Shown here one piece after another: positions 1 through 12,234 of a DNA stretch of 64,000 bases (positions are counted from its first letter, which is position 1; each line of letters begins with the position of its first letter). Below the pieces are notes generated by a model, which was not told where the DNA came from, made no database searches, and saw nothing but the letters and a program-made list of their open reading frames with translations. The stretch is taken from contig OY718807.1 of the NCBI GenBank assembly GCA_963070105.1, positions 10,044,483 through 10,108,482 on the forward strand, in the 5' to 3' direction. Source of the stretch: Litomosoides sigmodontis. Taxonomy: Eukaryota > Nematoda > Chromadorea > Rhabditida > Onchocercidae. Position numbers and translations under genes: made by a program.

Positions 1-1115
1 CCCACCACTGCCATCGTTCTATATGCTTGCTGCAATAAGCAAGCTGTCAGTTAGCGCACTGTGTCGCAATTAATCTGAAATTTTTCGAATTTAGAACTGA
101 TATTGGAAATAAAATCAAAATGTGCCTTCTCATAAAAACTTCATTATGTTTGCAGCCTTTTGTTTATTTCTGAAACATTTGCACTGACCGACCGGTGGAA
201 GACTTGCAGACACGGCAAACCCTGTCGTGCAGCAATTAGCGAGCAGTTCAGTATCAATGAAAGATGCGAGGAATGTGGGTGGACGTGAGCGTCGGGGGTG
301 GCTTCTGCGTTGGTTGCGTCGCTCTGTTGTTCCATTGGATTCTTAATTTCGGCACTGCCATCTATTGGCAGTGGCCACGAACTTCTCGCCCAACTGCAAC
401 CTTCTAACTACTGTGACAGTTTGCTTTTTCGGAAGTATTCCGTTTTTGCCCGCTGCTTTTATGAATGTGAAATGAATAGGTACCGTGGACAGCAGTTATC
501 GCTGTGCTTCACCATCTCAATTACCATTTGAAAATTTTTCTTTCAACTCCTTCATCTTTATCGGAATCATAAGTGCGCTTTGATCGAGGCAATTTGGTGA
601 ACGTTGGGGGCAGCTTTAACACTAAGTCAACTGCACCGTGATGACGTAATAACGATACGCTTTGTCCGCGAGATGAATGGATTTCAATAGTTCACACTTT
701 CCTTCTCCCAGTATCTTTCTTTCAGCGAGTCATTCTTTCTCATGCACGCAGAAAAGGCTAGGTAAGATATGGAATTTAAAACAAAGATGAGTTGTTAGTC
801 TAGCTCACTACTGCAATTAATAAATTCTGTTTGAGGGAGAAGCACTCCAATAATAGGGAACAGAAGTGAGCTTGAAGAAGGAATTAGGTAATATGTTATA
901 TACAAGCTATCCAGGAAGATATTTTTGCGCTTTAGCATTTTGGAAAGCATTCGAATTTCATAATTCAAAAATGACAGTTTGACTATTTCCGCTAAACGTA
1001 GCGAAAATGACATTGCACTTCCACCATTATCACTTTTATTGCAATGTTTTGCCCTTAAATTGCTTGCTATTTGAAAAGGCTAAAAAGGAATGAGAATTGA
1101 GATGATATAAAAGAA
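1..1115. other. No gene recognised at left edge
   Basis: Only short chance reading frames are visible on both strands, without splice-bounded exons or recognisable protein motifs. It should hold the 5' flank of the claudin-like gene that starts at 1116, but I see no definite promoter element. Confidence 0.5.
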
Positions 1116-2242
1116 ATGAAATTCCTTCGTTGCATATCACTCCACAGTTGTGTAAAACGCTGCTTCCACGCGATGAAGGAGTCAAGCGTTGGTCGTATCG
1201 CGTTCGGCGTTTCCGTTGTTTTAACGATGATTTTCACTCTCATTTCACTTCTCACCCCCGGCAAGATCGCATTTGTGAAATTGGAAGCTAACGAACACTA
1301 TACTCATCACTAATACAGTAAATTGCAGAGTAAACAAGTGGGCGTCGTGTCAGTAATTTTTATTAAAAGTAATCATTTCAGCTTGGCGCACATTTGAAAA
1401 GAAACCTGAAGCGGTGGAGCTAGGACCAGCCGTACCAGCTTCTATTGGCCTCTTCCGATATCAGTGCTTCGGAGATTTAGGGAAAGATGGCAAAGCTAGC
1501 AAGGAGAGGAGGCCAGATGTTGATTTCTGCAATTACATCTTCGATGTCAGTTAATGAATCTGCAAAATTAATTGCACCATTCTGAGCAAAACTTCCAAAG
1601 CGGAAAATGCACTCGCCTTTTGCAAGATGTCCTTGAGAAGGCTTTTTTATCTTTAAGCTAAATTGCTTCACACAAGCGATATTTCCGGGTCGTCGGTAAA
1701 CCACACAGCTTGCGATGAACTTCAGAACCGTGAGTCGTGGGATATAACAGTAATGTACACGTTGATATCATCCTTGGTTATCGAATTAATTGCCATCTTG
1801 TATTTGTTTCTACCACGAGCATTTTGTTGTGAACAGTATGAACACATGGCGGCACCCTTCAGCGGCTTTGCGGCAACCATATTCATGCTGCTGCTTTATG
1901 GTGTCATCACTTATGCAGAACGATATTCTGAAATTTCAAGTAATTCAATTATTCTTAATCAAATCCTTCGTCTAGATGGCAGAGTAAGTAACTGAATTGA
2001 AGGTTCCACTTGATTTCTCATCATATTATGTAACGAGTGCTGGTGATGTCACTTTGACATTTGTTGTAGGCTTACTTAAGGCATTCTCACAAACGGAAGG
2101 ACACAGCGAATTACATCCATCAATGATCATTAGTGGCCTCGGCTACAGTTACTATTTGTTATGCACTGCTCTCGTTTTTTCTTTTCTGTCGCTTATCATT
2201 GGCATACTTAATGTCACCTTAGCTTGGTGTTTTCTCTGGTAA
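1116..2242 (+). CDS. Claudin-like four-transmembrane protein
   Basis: Four exons, 1116-1260, 1382-1545, 1726-1900 and 2070-2242, join in phase to 218 residues. Hydrophobic segments lie near residues 25-47, 113-133, 143-160 and 186-212, giving the claudin/Clc-like four-pass layout. The first ends in LLTPAW, like the TP-x-W turn of nematode claudin-like proteins, and the last begins GLGYSYYLL, a typical position for such proteins. The first extracellular loop holds two cysteines (RYQC and DFCNY). Family members act in junctions, channel regulation or cell-surface signalling; the exact role here is not assignable. The first intron has a GC donor (CCCCG|GCAAG): with it the frame runs TPAW, and no GT donor in reach keeps frame. 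A stronger-looking GTAAGT at 1984 would give an early stop with exon 4, so the donor at 1901 is preferred. ATG 1116 is the upstream choice; 1173 is a possible inner start. Exon joins are inferred. Confidence 0.78.
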
Positions 2243-3438
2243 TAACGATAATGAAGATGGAAATTGCTTGTGACATCACCGCATTCTATCTCTCCATTTC
2301 ACTGGAATGTTTTGCAAATTAGGAACAAATTCAATTACAAATTTAAAATACTTCTTTCGTTCTCACTTTCCAAATTTCAAAGTATATCTCTTTGGAGCTT
2401 CATAACTATGATCGCTTATGCACATCATTCAGGCGATCCATTAGCTTGCAAATCCAGAATCCAAAACAAGCATCACCGGATTAAGGAGATGGGCAAAAAA
2501 GTTTCAGGCTTTTTCGTCGAACTATCCAAACTGTCCTTTTATTTTTTCCCACAAAAGTATTCAAATGCTTTTTATTCCAGATGCAATTGTTATTACTTCT
2601 TACGATTTAAAATCCATTTCATTTCATACATCGACAATGCCATAGTAACGCTGGCATACTTGCACCAGACGGGAATAACAATTGTGAGTTGCTCAGTAGT
2701 GGTCTTATCAATGCAATTGAACGGCTTGAGTTGTTAAAAATCAGTTCAGTTTACTGAACAAACAAGTCCTTCTCAACAAATTCATCTTAACCCATTCGCC
2801 AATATTACTTCTTGGAAGTCCTAAATAATTATGCTATTGTAATCAAGGACAACAACACAGAGAAGCCTATTTAACGACTATCCCAACACATTAGGGAGCC
2901 TACTCTTATTCGGATATTTAAAATTATTCAAACTAATGACTGTCCATGTAACAATTAATCTAAAATAGTTCCATTACAATGTAAAATAAAATACTACAAA
3001 TATTTCGATTTCATTTTCCTTGTACATTTAGTACTTGAAAAACTTATGACTTCGTCGGATGTCAAAAAAACTTAACTAGGTTGAGCTAAAATTACTGCGG
3101 TAAATAAGATCAGTTCACAGATACGAGATTAGATCTGCAAGTGCCAAACATTTCAGATGTTTTAAATATTGATCATTTATTGCGCTGAAATTATTCCTGT
3201 GCTCCATGTTTGAACTCATGTAACGTAGTTAACACGTATTTAACATGTTCTGAAAGTTAAATACATTATTCACCATCAAATGGGAAAAATATTTACATCG
3301 TATATTCCGTGTGACATATAACAGCAAATAACTTAGTTAACGACAAACTTTAACATTTTCGGGCATCAGCAAGTTCGTGTTAAATAATTTCCAACCGATT
3401 AAAAACGCAATCAATTGTGACCATATATATTAACATTT
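2243..3438. other. Convergent intergenic region
   Basis: AT-rich 3' flank between the claudin-like gene on + and endonuclease G on -. A 157-codon frame at 2264-2737 has no family features and looks like chance. AATAAA-like words near 2985 could serve the + gene but lie about 740 bases past its stop. Confidence 0.45.
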
Positions 3439-5622
3439 TTACCGTAACACACTACTTGATTTTCCATTAATTTTCTTTAAAGCGTTCTTTGGCAGTTGAT
3501 CAAAAATTAGAAATCCAGCAGACCGCTCAATACTGTCCAACGGTACCATAAACGAAGTCAAAGGTGTAGCATCAGGTATCACCTGAAATTATTAAATTCT
3601 ATCAAGCAGTAAATAGTAAAAATGGTAATGGCTGAGCCCATTAATTCAATCAGTGTAGCTGTTATTGCCATGAATTTTAAACCAGAAAAGCAAGAGTCCA
3701 TTAATGCTTACATAACAACTCCTTACAAAACTTACTGCATTTGGTAAAATGTATGCTTCTATTTCAAACTTTCCATCCATAATTTCTACCAGTATGACCT
3801 GAAATATACTAACTCAATCATGTCATATAACGGTTTCTGGGAAAGCAAAGAGATCGAAGCTACAATACCTTAAAGAAGTGAGTAGGTACGGCAATATTAT
3901 TTCGACCAATAACTTTATACTTGATGTACAGCGAGCCATCCGCCTCTAATTTTGGTAGGAATAATGGTCCCGTACAAACGTATACACTTTTGTGCTTTCT
4001 AACAAGCTTCCTAAAATTTGAGCCGCAATGAAATTTTTGAATGTGCTCAATGATACATCACAACGCAGTGAAGCACAAAGAAGCACCGAGAATCAGAATG
4101 ATATACAATGATTACTTAATAATAGAAGGGTTCACTTTGTTCTCAAAAAGGTATAAAGTGGTTCGAATTATAACACTCAAATAATCAACAGTATTAGACA
4201 ACTACGGCATAGCTTAAACAAGCTACCTGACGTGTTTTTCTAATTCATTCCATTTGTTCCTATTAAATCCTTTCCCAATTTGAGGCGCCATATTGCTCAG
4301 CAAGAAAGTCTGGTCGATAGCAATTTGTGACAGGCGATGATTGCCAGCTGCAGCTAAGTGACCACGATCATACCCACTACCCTACAACTGTTAGAAGTTA
4401 TGCAATCTAAAGATGTGCGAGGAAATATTATTCCGATAAAATTAGGGGACACTGTTACTTCACACAAATGCGACAAGTTGCTGATCTCAATGAGTTGCCG
4501 TAAAACAACAAACAACTGAGACGGCTCAGAAAGAAGCTAGCTTGAAATGCAAAAATATGCCTTATAGTCATCGTTTGTTGATTTGAAATAAGGATGAATT
4601 GATGGGTCCTCGTGAAAGTGGCACTTTGAACGGTCAACGAATGAATTGTAAACTAGCCTATCTGAACTTAGATGTTCAATAACCCAATGAGCTATTCTAT
4701 AAAAAAAAGGTGAAATAAAAACAAATTCCAATAAATAAAACTAATTAACATATAGTCAGTATGCGTGCAAATAAGAGAAATAAAAATCTTGGAATCTGAG
4801 ATACAACGCAGACAACAATGAAAGAAATTTTGACATGAAGTTGATCTTACGCATTTTTGATCACGGAGTAGTTGCAATTAACGCCAATGGATTTCAGGTT
4901 TATTTGATGAGTGATTGAACTTAGAATTCTTATGTGTCATAGAATTTTTCTGATATTTAACTTCTCATTTGGAAGTGTTAAAGTCATTAAAGTGGCTTAA
5001 AAATCCTCTGACGTTTCACATGTGTAATGAAATAACCTATTTCGACGGTCATATGATAAAACATAATCTTCGAAAGTGCGCAAGTTATCGAAACCGGGAT
5101 AACCATAACGCATTATTTCGGATACACGAGATGGCCCTTTTTTTGTATGGTCGATAGCAACGGCTGAAGGAGATTCGGTCGAAAGGTAAGATGTCGGCAC
5201 CACGGTTGTCGGTATCTGAAAAAGTTTCCACTAATAGAATATATCAAGCAAAAAACTGGAAGAATGAGCTTTACTTGGTACTTTCGAGCAAATTCGATAC
5301 ATTTGTTGACAAATAAAGTAAAGCTCATATAGAGTACACATAAAGTATTAAGCAAAGCGAACCACTAATTCACTAGGGCACATCGTTATCTCCCGACGTA
5401 ATGCCACCCGAATCAAGGTTAATTTTGTAGATACAAAAAACGAGCATCTAGTCGGAAACAGTAATATTAAATTAAGAGTAGGACGAAAAGTCGAACATAT
5501 AAATTTACCTCAGCAGTGGTGGCATTGGCTCGTTTTGGTACATATTTGTCAGTGAAGTAACCAGCAAAGAAAGAAGCAGTTAGCAATGATGCAGTGCCGC
5601 AATGACTAGTAATATGTCGCAT
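3439..5622 (-). CDS. cps-6: Endonuclease G, mitochondrial (CPS-6 type)
   Basis: Seven exons read on the minus strand: 5509-5622, 5037-5215, 4561-4696, 4227-4381, 3869-4010, 3736-3798 and 3439-3582. All phases agree and give 310 residues, the usual length for this family. The enzyme is a metal-dependent DNA/RNA non-specific nuclease kept in mitochondria; the C. elegans homologue degrades DNA in apoptosis and helps remove paternal mitochondria. Visible landmarks in order: a hydrophobic, basic N-terminus suited to mitochondrial import; YVLSYDRRNR; REDPSIHPYF-like HEDPSIHPYF; the catalytic DRGH with LAAAGNH; SNMAPQ with the metal-binding asparagine; TGPLFLP and YKVIGRNNIAVPTHFFK. The C-terminal SFMVPLDSIERSAG block is also typical. 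The intron after exon 3 uses a GC donor (TATAAG|GCATAT); joining there gives DDYK-GSGYDRGH, the expected sequence. A TTTCAG acceptor lies 4 bases before the ATG. No catalytic residue is missing. Confidence 0.95.
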
Positions 5623-5626
5623 TCTT

Positions 5627-5633
5627 CTGAAAT
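5627..5633 (-). promoter_or_regulatory. Candidate spliced-leader acceptor of endonuclease G
   Basis: On the minus strand the sequence TATTTCAG ends only 4 bases before the start codon of the endonuclease G gene, with no upstream exon in sight. That is the usual position of a nematode trans-splice acceptor. It could also end a 5' UTR intron. Confidence 0.55.
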
Positions 5634-8033
5634 ATAAAAATTGCACTCACGCGAACTGTGAATCATTCACTGTCAAACGAAAGAAAAAGGATGCAAAAAT
5701 AGAGATGAATTTGCTTTTATCGCGAATATCAGAGCACATAGCCGGATGATAAGTAGGGCCTTGTTGTAATACGTAAGAAAAGTGGGCGAAACAATTTGAG
5801 CAACAGGAATGATGTCTAGTTTATAGCAGCAAATTGAGCTTAAACCTGCCAAGTGGAACCTGCGTGTGTTCAAGCGGTAACTTGGGTGGAAGCAAAGAAC
5901 GACGGGATGTTGGGGACATGTGAAGTAGACTGTTATTGGGTGTAGAAAGAGTATCAAAATATTATAGGTTCCCATGGATATCGAGAGCAAAACGAAAAGG
6001 ATAACGGAAGGTAGGGAAGGGTTTGGAAAAGTTGTGAGAAACAGTATTATTACAGATTAAAAAGAATAGAGAAACGATAGTATGACACGGAGCGTCGCAA
6101 CTGCAAATATGTTTCAAATGAATTTGAAATATCACAAATGTGTATTTCTTTTTTCTGCAAGAATTCCCGATTCATTCCCTTCAATTTTACCGCTTTCAAT
6201 TCCCGGAGGTAAAAGGTTTGTGAGTGCTTAAACGTTGCACATGCGTTCATGCCGTTCGACGGAACTCATTTGGCTAATGAGACGTGGAAGAGGAAGAGGA
6301 AGGAAATGTAATGATTGCATTGTTTGAAATGAAAAGAATTTCACCACTTTAATGTTCTGCACTTTCTGTCCGCCCTCTTACATCCAGTGGAATGTTTGGT
6401 TTCAATTACAGAAAGTCGATATTGGTAGGTTTACCGCTGTGAATATAATTAGGAAACCTTCCGTTACTCTTCCAATCATCGACAGTATGTCTGTTAAATG
6501 ATAAGTTCCAATACGTAGTGGCTAGCGCAGTGGGAAGAATAACACGCATACTAGCAGTCGAAGAACTAAGTCCCTTAAAGCACAAACTGCACGATCTACA
6601 AACATTATAGGATGTGCAAAATTCGGGCGCTACAAACCGCAAGGTGTCGCTGTTGCGCTGGAAGTTATTTTTGGTAGAAAAGGATAACTGATAAAAGTGA
6701 AACAGGGAGGTATTCGGTGCGAGAAGTAGCGAAACCTCCTCGATATGCCAGTCCACATCCGAAAGCGAAAGCAGTCTGAAGGTCGATTACACTCATCCGA
6801 AGTGTGATGTAAGTAGTCTGATTGAAGCGCTTTACAGTTTGTTGGACAAACGGAAACTGCGACAGTGCAGACGGAACTCTGAAGTTCTTTCATGTCGCCA
6901 AGTGTTATACAAAAACATAGGAGGAGATTGATAACCATCACCGCAGAAGGCTGCAACAACGGTCGTTTAGAAAGTAAGGAGAATGTTGTTAAATTGATGT
7001 GTTTGAGATTCGCACGCTGATGCGCCTGCTGTTGACGTGAATTTTAAACTTTCCTTCTGGCATTAGCAGCACATTAACATTCATGTATAATCGAGGTAAA
7101 ATTAGAAGTTCGATTTGAAATATGAATTAAATTTTCACAAAACATGGCAGTAGCTTATTACCTCCTACTTCTTTCCCTTGCAGAAATATCACGGGATTTT
7201 CTTCAATGCTATACATCACCCTTCATAATAAATTTACATGTGATTCCCTCTAAAGCGCTATATGGCCTAGGCTCTTTTATCCCTGGCCATTATTTGCACT
7301 TTGGAGATGCTTTTGCCAGGAATAGCTGTCCTCAAAGTGTACATTTTCCTTTTGACACATCCATGATTTGGGGGTATTAGGTAGGAGAGGAAAGGTGTGC
7401 GAAGCGTGAGATCGATTGCTGAAGGAAGGATATACTGATTATTGTTCCATGTTTAGCTAGCTAATCTAAGTTATACTGGTTCGATTCTCAAAAAATTCCA
7501 CAGGGAGATAGACGACTGAGGAGAATGGTTCAAAAATTGAAAGAAAGAAGTAGTGGAGAAAGGGGAGATGTAAAGAGAGACGAAGCAGAGGCAGGTAGGG
7601 TTCGGCGGACGGAATGAAAAATGGAAGAAGCAGACAGTCAGATCAGATGAGTTCAATGAGAGAGGTGCTTGTGAGCATTTGTTCCACAAATGGATCCGCC
7701 GACACGTTGAAAGGTCACGTGAAGTACTATCTATACATACGATCAGGCTTTCGTTCGATGTTGCGTGGGATGCAACTGCGGGAACCTTTGTTGCAATCTT
7801 ATCCCAATTAAAATTCATGTGTACGTCGAATAGTCGCACAAAACGTGGTATCGCATCGCAGCATTGTTCCTTTAACCCTGTAAAACGATGACAGTCTACG
7901 GTGCTTAAAACGAACCTTGATAATAACTTCAATTTTAACGTTATGATTTCGTAATTTTCCTGCGACACTATCTGAAAGAGATGACGTTATGTGTGAAGAA
8001 AGTATGTAAACTGAGATTACTGAGTGCCCTGAA
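5634..8033. other. Divergent intergenic region
   Basis: About 2.4 kb separates the starts of endonuclease G (-) and EED (+), so it should carry both promoters. Minus-strand open frames (5673-5990, 6406-6959, 7471-7968) have no recognisable motif and no consistent splice partners, and I do not call them genes. No TATA box or other defined element stands out. Confidence 0.4.
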
Positions 8034-11000
8034 ATGGAGCGCAGTCCGAGCGGTACCGGTGCAACTGGGCTGCAACAGCAAGCAATGTCAGTATCGTCCG
8101 TGCAATCGTGGGAGAGAGGGTCTGATAACTTCAACCTCCAAACTGGTGTATTATTGCTTGTTAACGTATCTTCTCTATCAGTAGAATATTGATTGCTAAT
8201 CATTTATCATTTCAGAAAGGTAAGAAATCGATGAAGCTATCAACTTCTCTGCGAAGTCCGCCAAGGATACCTTTCAAGCACCTCTCAACTGTTTATGTTG
8301 GTTTAATTTCGTGATCTTGGAAATGATTATTGATAACTGCTTTTTGCACTTTTAAGTTGACGTAGTTCATGTGTAACTGCACCTTCTGTATCAGATTTAG
8401 CCTAGGACTGAACAGGTTATAGTTCATCTACCTTTTATATTTTTGAAATTAAGAAGTGTTCCTAATCCTGAAAATGGCTTCCATTTAATCGTTTTTACCC
8501 TTACTAAAGCAATATTTATTCATAGCAAGGAATCATTTCTTCTCTTTGACATACGAGTTGCTAATCGCTATAGAAAACTACGCTGTTTACAGGGAAAAAT
8601 ATCGAGTCCAAGCAGAAAGTTTGATATTTCAGGAGGGGCACAAAAAGACAATATATGGTGTTGCATTTAGTCCGTATCTCATCGCTAATCCACATTTCGC
8701 TACTGTCGGAGAAAATCGAGTGAGATTTTTTTGTTTCCTCAAAAAGCAATTTTTGATACAAACAAACGACTGAAAGCTAAAGAAAAAGGAAATAAAACTG
8801 ATAATTCACCACAAAGTAAAAAGAATAAAAAAAAGCTAAGGGCAAGAATAATATACCTAGTACGACACCCGACATAGTCAAATTTAGAAACTCCAACACA
8901 AAACAAGTAACATACGGTAATAAAAACGAGGCATAAAATGCTACCAATAACAAAAGATTTTACTGCAAACGCCAGTAGTAAGCAACTACTCATCTGAATA
9001 AATCACAGACGCAAAATCTGCAAATTAACCATCCAGGAGCACAAAGCCTAGTGAAAAGAATTAACATCCGAAAATTTTACTCTTAATCGTTAATGTAGTA
9101 AACGTCATTTTATATGTCAAACCGTTGTGCTTTTCTTTCTTTTTATGTCACTTAATCATTGTGAGGAAGTGATATGGCAGAATCACTGAAAGTATTCAAC
9201 TAAGTCTGTTCTAACTGCAGATATCGATATATGCAATCGCGAAGGATGGGAGCGGTGTAAAGCTGTTGAGAAGTTTTCACGATTCAGTGGTAAGCATTTT
9301 ACATTTAATTGGATATGAGACTTTATATGCATTTTATTTAAAAAGCTTGTTAAACTTCGCTTTTTTTCAGAAAACTGAATGGTTTTTTTCCGTCTGTTGG
9401 GCATATGATACTGAGAATGACGTGCATGTTGTGGTTGCTGGTGGAAATCGAGGAATTATACGAGTAATAGATGTCGTAACGGGTGATCTCGTTAATGTTT
9501 GTTTGTTTACTTATATTCGAAAGTGTATTTCTGTTCTAAAGACTTAACATATAATGCAACAATAAGTTATTGCGCTGTTTGTAGTCAATTTTTTTCGAAT
9601 TACCTATACATCTCATAATTTTGGTGGGTAAGATTTAAAATCATTTCAGAGTTTAATAGGTCACGGAGATGCTGTTAATGATGTTCGTGTTTTTCCGAAC
9701 GATTCCACAATTATTGCTTCAGCCAGCAAGGATTTCACAGCTAGGATATGGAACATTCACAACAGTGCTTGTTTAGCTATTCTAGGAGGAGTAGAGGGTC
9801 ACTTAGATCAAGTTATATCAGTGGTAAGCGAATAGTTTTCCAGGATGTTTCATCTGGAAAAGGTTTGCTTTTCAATTAGAGTGCTATTTTTTAAGTAAAT
9901 ATGACTCTATCGCTTATTTCATAAGAGTCATGCACTACGTATTGATTTATATGCTTAGTGTAATGGATCTATACTTTATGCTACAGGGAAGCTTATTTTA
10001 TAGGATTTTGATTCTGAGAGTGAATATTTGGCATCTGCAAGCATGGACCATACAGTCAAGCTGTGGTATATAGGAAAGGGGAGTGGTGTTGATAGACTAG
10101 TTGAGCAGTCGAAAGCTGATCTTAAAGTAGTTTTTCATTTCATATTATTTTTATCGGTCTGTTTATAGATTTTAGTGGTTTTAAAGACTTTTATTTTAAA
10201 AAGATTGACTTGTCGTAAGAACCTTAGTTATATTGATGAAATGCAAACCCTTTTTTAAATGACCAAACTACCTAATCTGTATATAATGTTTTCGTTATTT
10301 ATCATATCAAAAATTTCTTTTACTGCACTGTTAAGCATTTTATCTGCAAGTTCATACCGTTGTAATTTATGGCTAGTTGAAAATGATACCTCTGATATTG
10401 TTAAAAGTTTCTTACAGCTGGTTGATTTCCCAGCCGAAATACATTATCCTCGTTGTAGCACCCGCGACATACATACAAATTACGTTGACTGTGTTCGCAT
10501 TTTTCACAGACTAATATTTTCCAAGGTTAACGAACTTTTCATTTTGTTGGAATTTTATTTAGATCATCATAAGTATTTAAAGGTTCAATAAGTGTAACAA
10601 TTATGAAGGAGGATCATCCAGGTAGTGAGTGGTAGTGATTGGCATATTCTCATAATATGCATTTTGGATTCAGAAGATTTTTTCAAAAATGAACGAATTT
10701 GATTCCAGTCAACCGAAAACGAAATCGCTTTGTGGAAATTTGGTGACTTTGACGATTTGGTTGCTGGACAAGGTAATAAGGTGAAAACTGAGACATGCGT
10801 CATTCATTTTCGGCAAATGGAATTACCAGAAACTAATATGTGGTATATTAAATTTGAAATTGATCCATTGGAAAAGGTGACTATCTTTTTTCAATGTCGT
10901 TATTTTACTTTGGATATTCAAATTCGGTGATACTATTCTACGAGACTAGCGTAGTTGGAAACGTCCGAAGGCCTAATCCTATTTTAATGTGCAACAATTT

Positions 11001-11532
11001 ACGTAGCACAACGTTCTGTTGTTCTGCACTAAAATAGAGATGCCATTTCTTAAAACGTCTTTTGGGAAGTTAAAGGCTTTGGGAACACACTAAACGCTTT
11101 AAAGATTTTCCCTGTTGTACTTTTCTGTTGTTAATTTTCAGTACCTTGTTTGTGGTAATCAAAAAGGTGAAATTCATGTATGGGAAATCAACAATGGTTC
11201 ATTGCCATCCGTAAAAAGGTTCAAATGATTTTTTTGCACTGTCATCATGAGTAATATTAAACAAAACTTGATAATTTTGACTTGATAACTTGAAAGATTT
11301 TTCTTAGAAGTGGACTTATAGCTTTGATTTTTTGGGGTGCTTTGATTTTATAAGTTAGTCATTTCAGTAACATCTCTTTTTTGATTCTTCTAAATATATT
11401 TCTAGCAATCACGTATTGCGCCTTAAAGATGTCGGATGTGCTGTAAGGCAGATCGCATTTAGCCCATGTGGTCAACATATGATTGCCGTAGCTGACGATG
11501 CAAGTATATCAAGGTTTGCGAGACGAATGTGA
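8034..11532 (+). CDS. mes-6: EED / MES-6 WD40 subunit of PRC2
   Basis: Eleven exons: 8034-8145, 8216-8219, 8593-8719, 9221-9289, 9371-9496, 9650-9823, 10004-10126, 10418-10525, 10709-10876, 11142-11218 and 11406-11532. Phases agree throughout and give 404 residues. EED is the WD40 propeller that binds trimethylated H3K27 and activates the EZH2-type methyltransferase in the nucleus. Family signatures in order: [120 protein letters not shown]; and VADDAS at the C-terminus. The aromatic-cage positions of human EED (F97, Y148, W364, Y365) map to Tyr, Phe, Trp and Tyr. The upstream ATG at 8034 is in frame with a second at 8085 and follows an in-frame stop at 8007. The join of exons 1 and 3 through a 4-base exon is a phase-based inference; the N-terminal 40 residues are the least certain. 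Confidence 0.93.
8216..8219 (+). other. Candidate 4-nt microexon in EED
   Basis: A good acceptor (CATTTCAG) and a very good donor (GTAAGAAA) flank only the four bases AAAG. Exon 1 ends in phase 1 and the first WD40 exon at 8593 needs two bases in front. Inserting AAAG gives an open join reading QTEREKYRV; reading through from 8216 instead meets a TAA at once in that phase. Alternatives are a skipped 5' UTR exon or another start, so only transcript data would settle it. Confidence 0.45.
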
Positions 11533-12234
11533 AATTTACATACAAATTGTATTATTATATTCTACAAATGTAGTTTCTTCTCGTCTACAAACGTCACGAA
11601 ATAAATATGCTGATAGGTATACTGAAGTTTCATGTTTTTTAGCTTAAAAATTATTTTGCGTCATTTCTACGGGTATTCAGCGTGTTTCCCTCATATTTTC
11701 TATACATATCCCGTTACTTCATTTCTTTTCAAAGAATATAAATTTTTTTCTTTCTGCTGTTGTACATATGAATTGGTTTTACTTTGATTTTAGACATAGC
11801 TAAGTTGTTGCTGAAGTCTCATTTTCAATTTGTGTTTGTTTTGATTTATCTCCTTTTTGTCTTAGTTCCTCTTACTCTGAACACGGTAAACATACAGTCT
11901 TTTTATTATTGAACAGCACTATCCATCGATAACAAAGCGGATATATAGCAATTTATTTGAGCAATTATTAGGTTGGTTTGTATTTTAATACGGAGCTGTT
12001 GTTGGTACCTGTCATCCGTCGCGTAGCATATGTTATAGTTGTTTGTGAAAATGCTTACCGTGGTTTAATTTATTAACCGTAATAGCTTAGGATAGGCGGC
12101 AATCAAAATATCTTTCGGTTACGATGATTTTCATCGCAATGACAAAGCCTATCGGAGAACGCCGTATAAGTGCAGACTGGGCATAGTTTAACTATATTAA
12201 CTTGGAGGGTCGATCTTCCGTTGAAGCAGAACTA
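11533..12234. other. Shared 3' region of EED and ion-channel gene
   Basis: The two genes converge here, 702 bases apart. AATAAA at 11600-11605, 68 bases past the EED stop, is a likely poly(A) signal. On the minus strand AATAAA at about 12069-12074 lies some 160 bases past the channel stop. Nothing else is recognised. Confidence 0.5.
11600..11605 (+). terminator. Likely poly(A) signal of EED
   Basis: AATAAA, 68 bases downstream of the TGA at 11530-11532 and the first such hexamer on the coding strand after the gene. Confidence 0.5.

Noticed and set aside
2264..2737. 157-codon plus-strand frame after the claudin-like gene
   Set aside because: No recognisable domain, internal acceptor-like sites without phase-compatible partners, and it lies in a likely 3' region.
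7471..7968. 165-codon minus-strand frame upstream of EED
   Set aside because: Composition is Ser/Phe/Cys-rich without domain features, and overlapping plus-strand frames are equally open.
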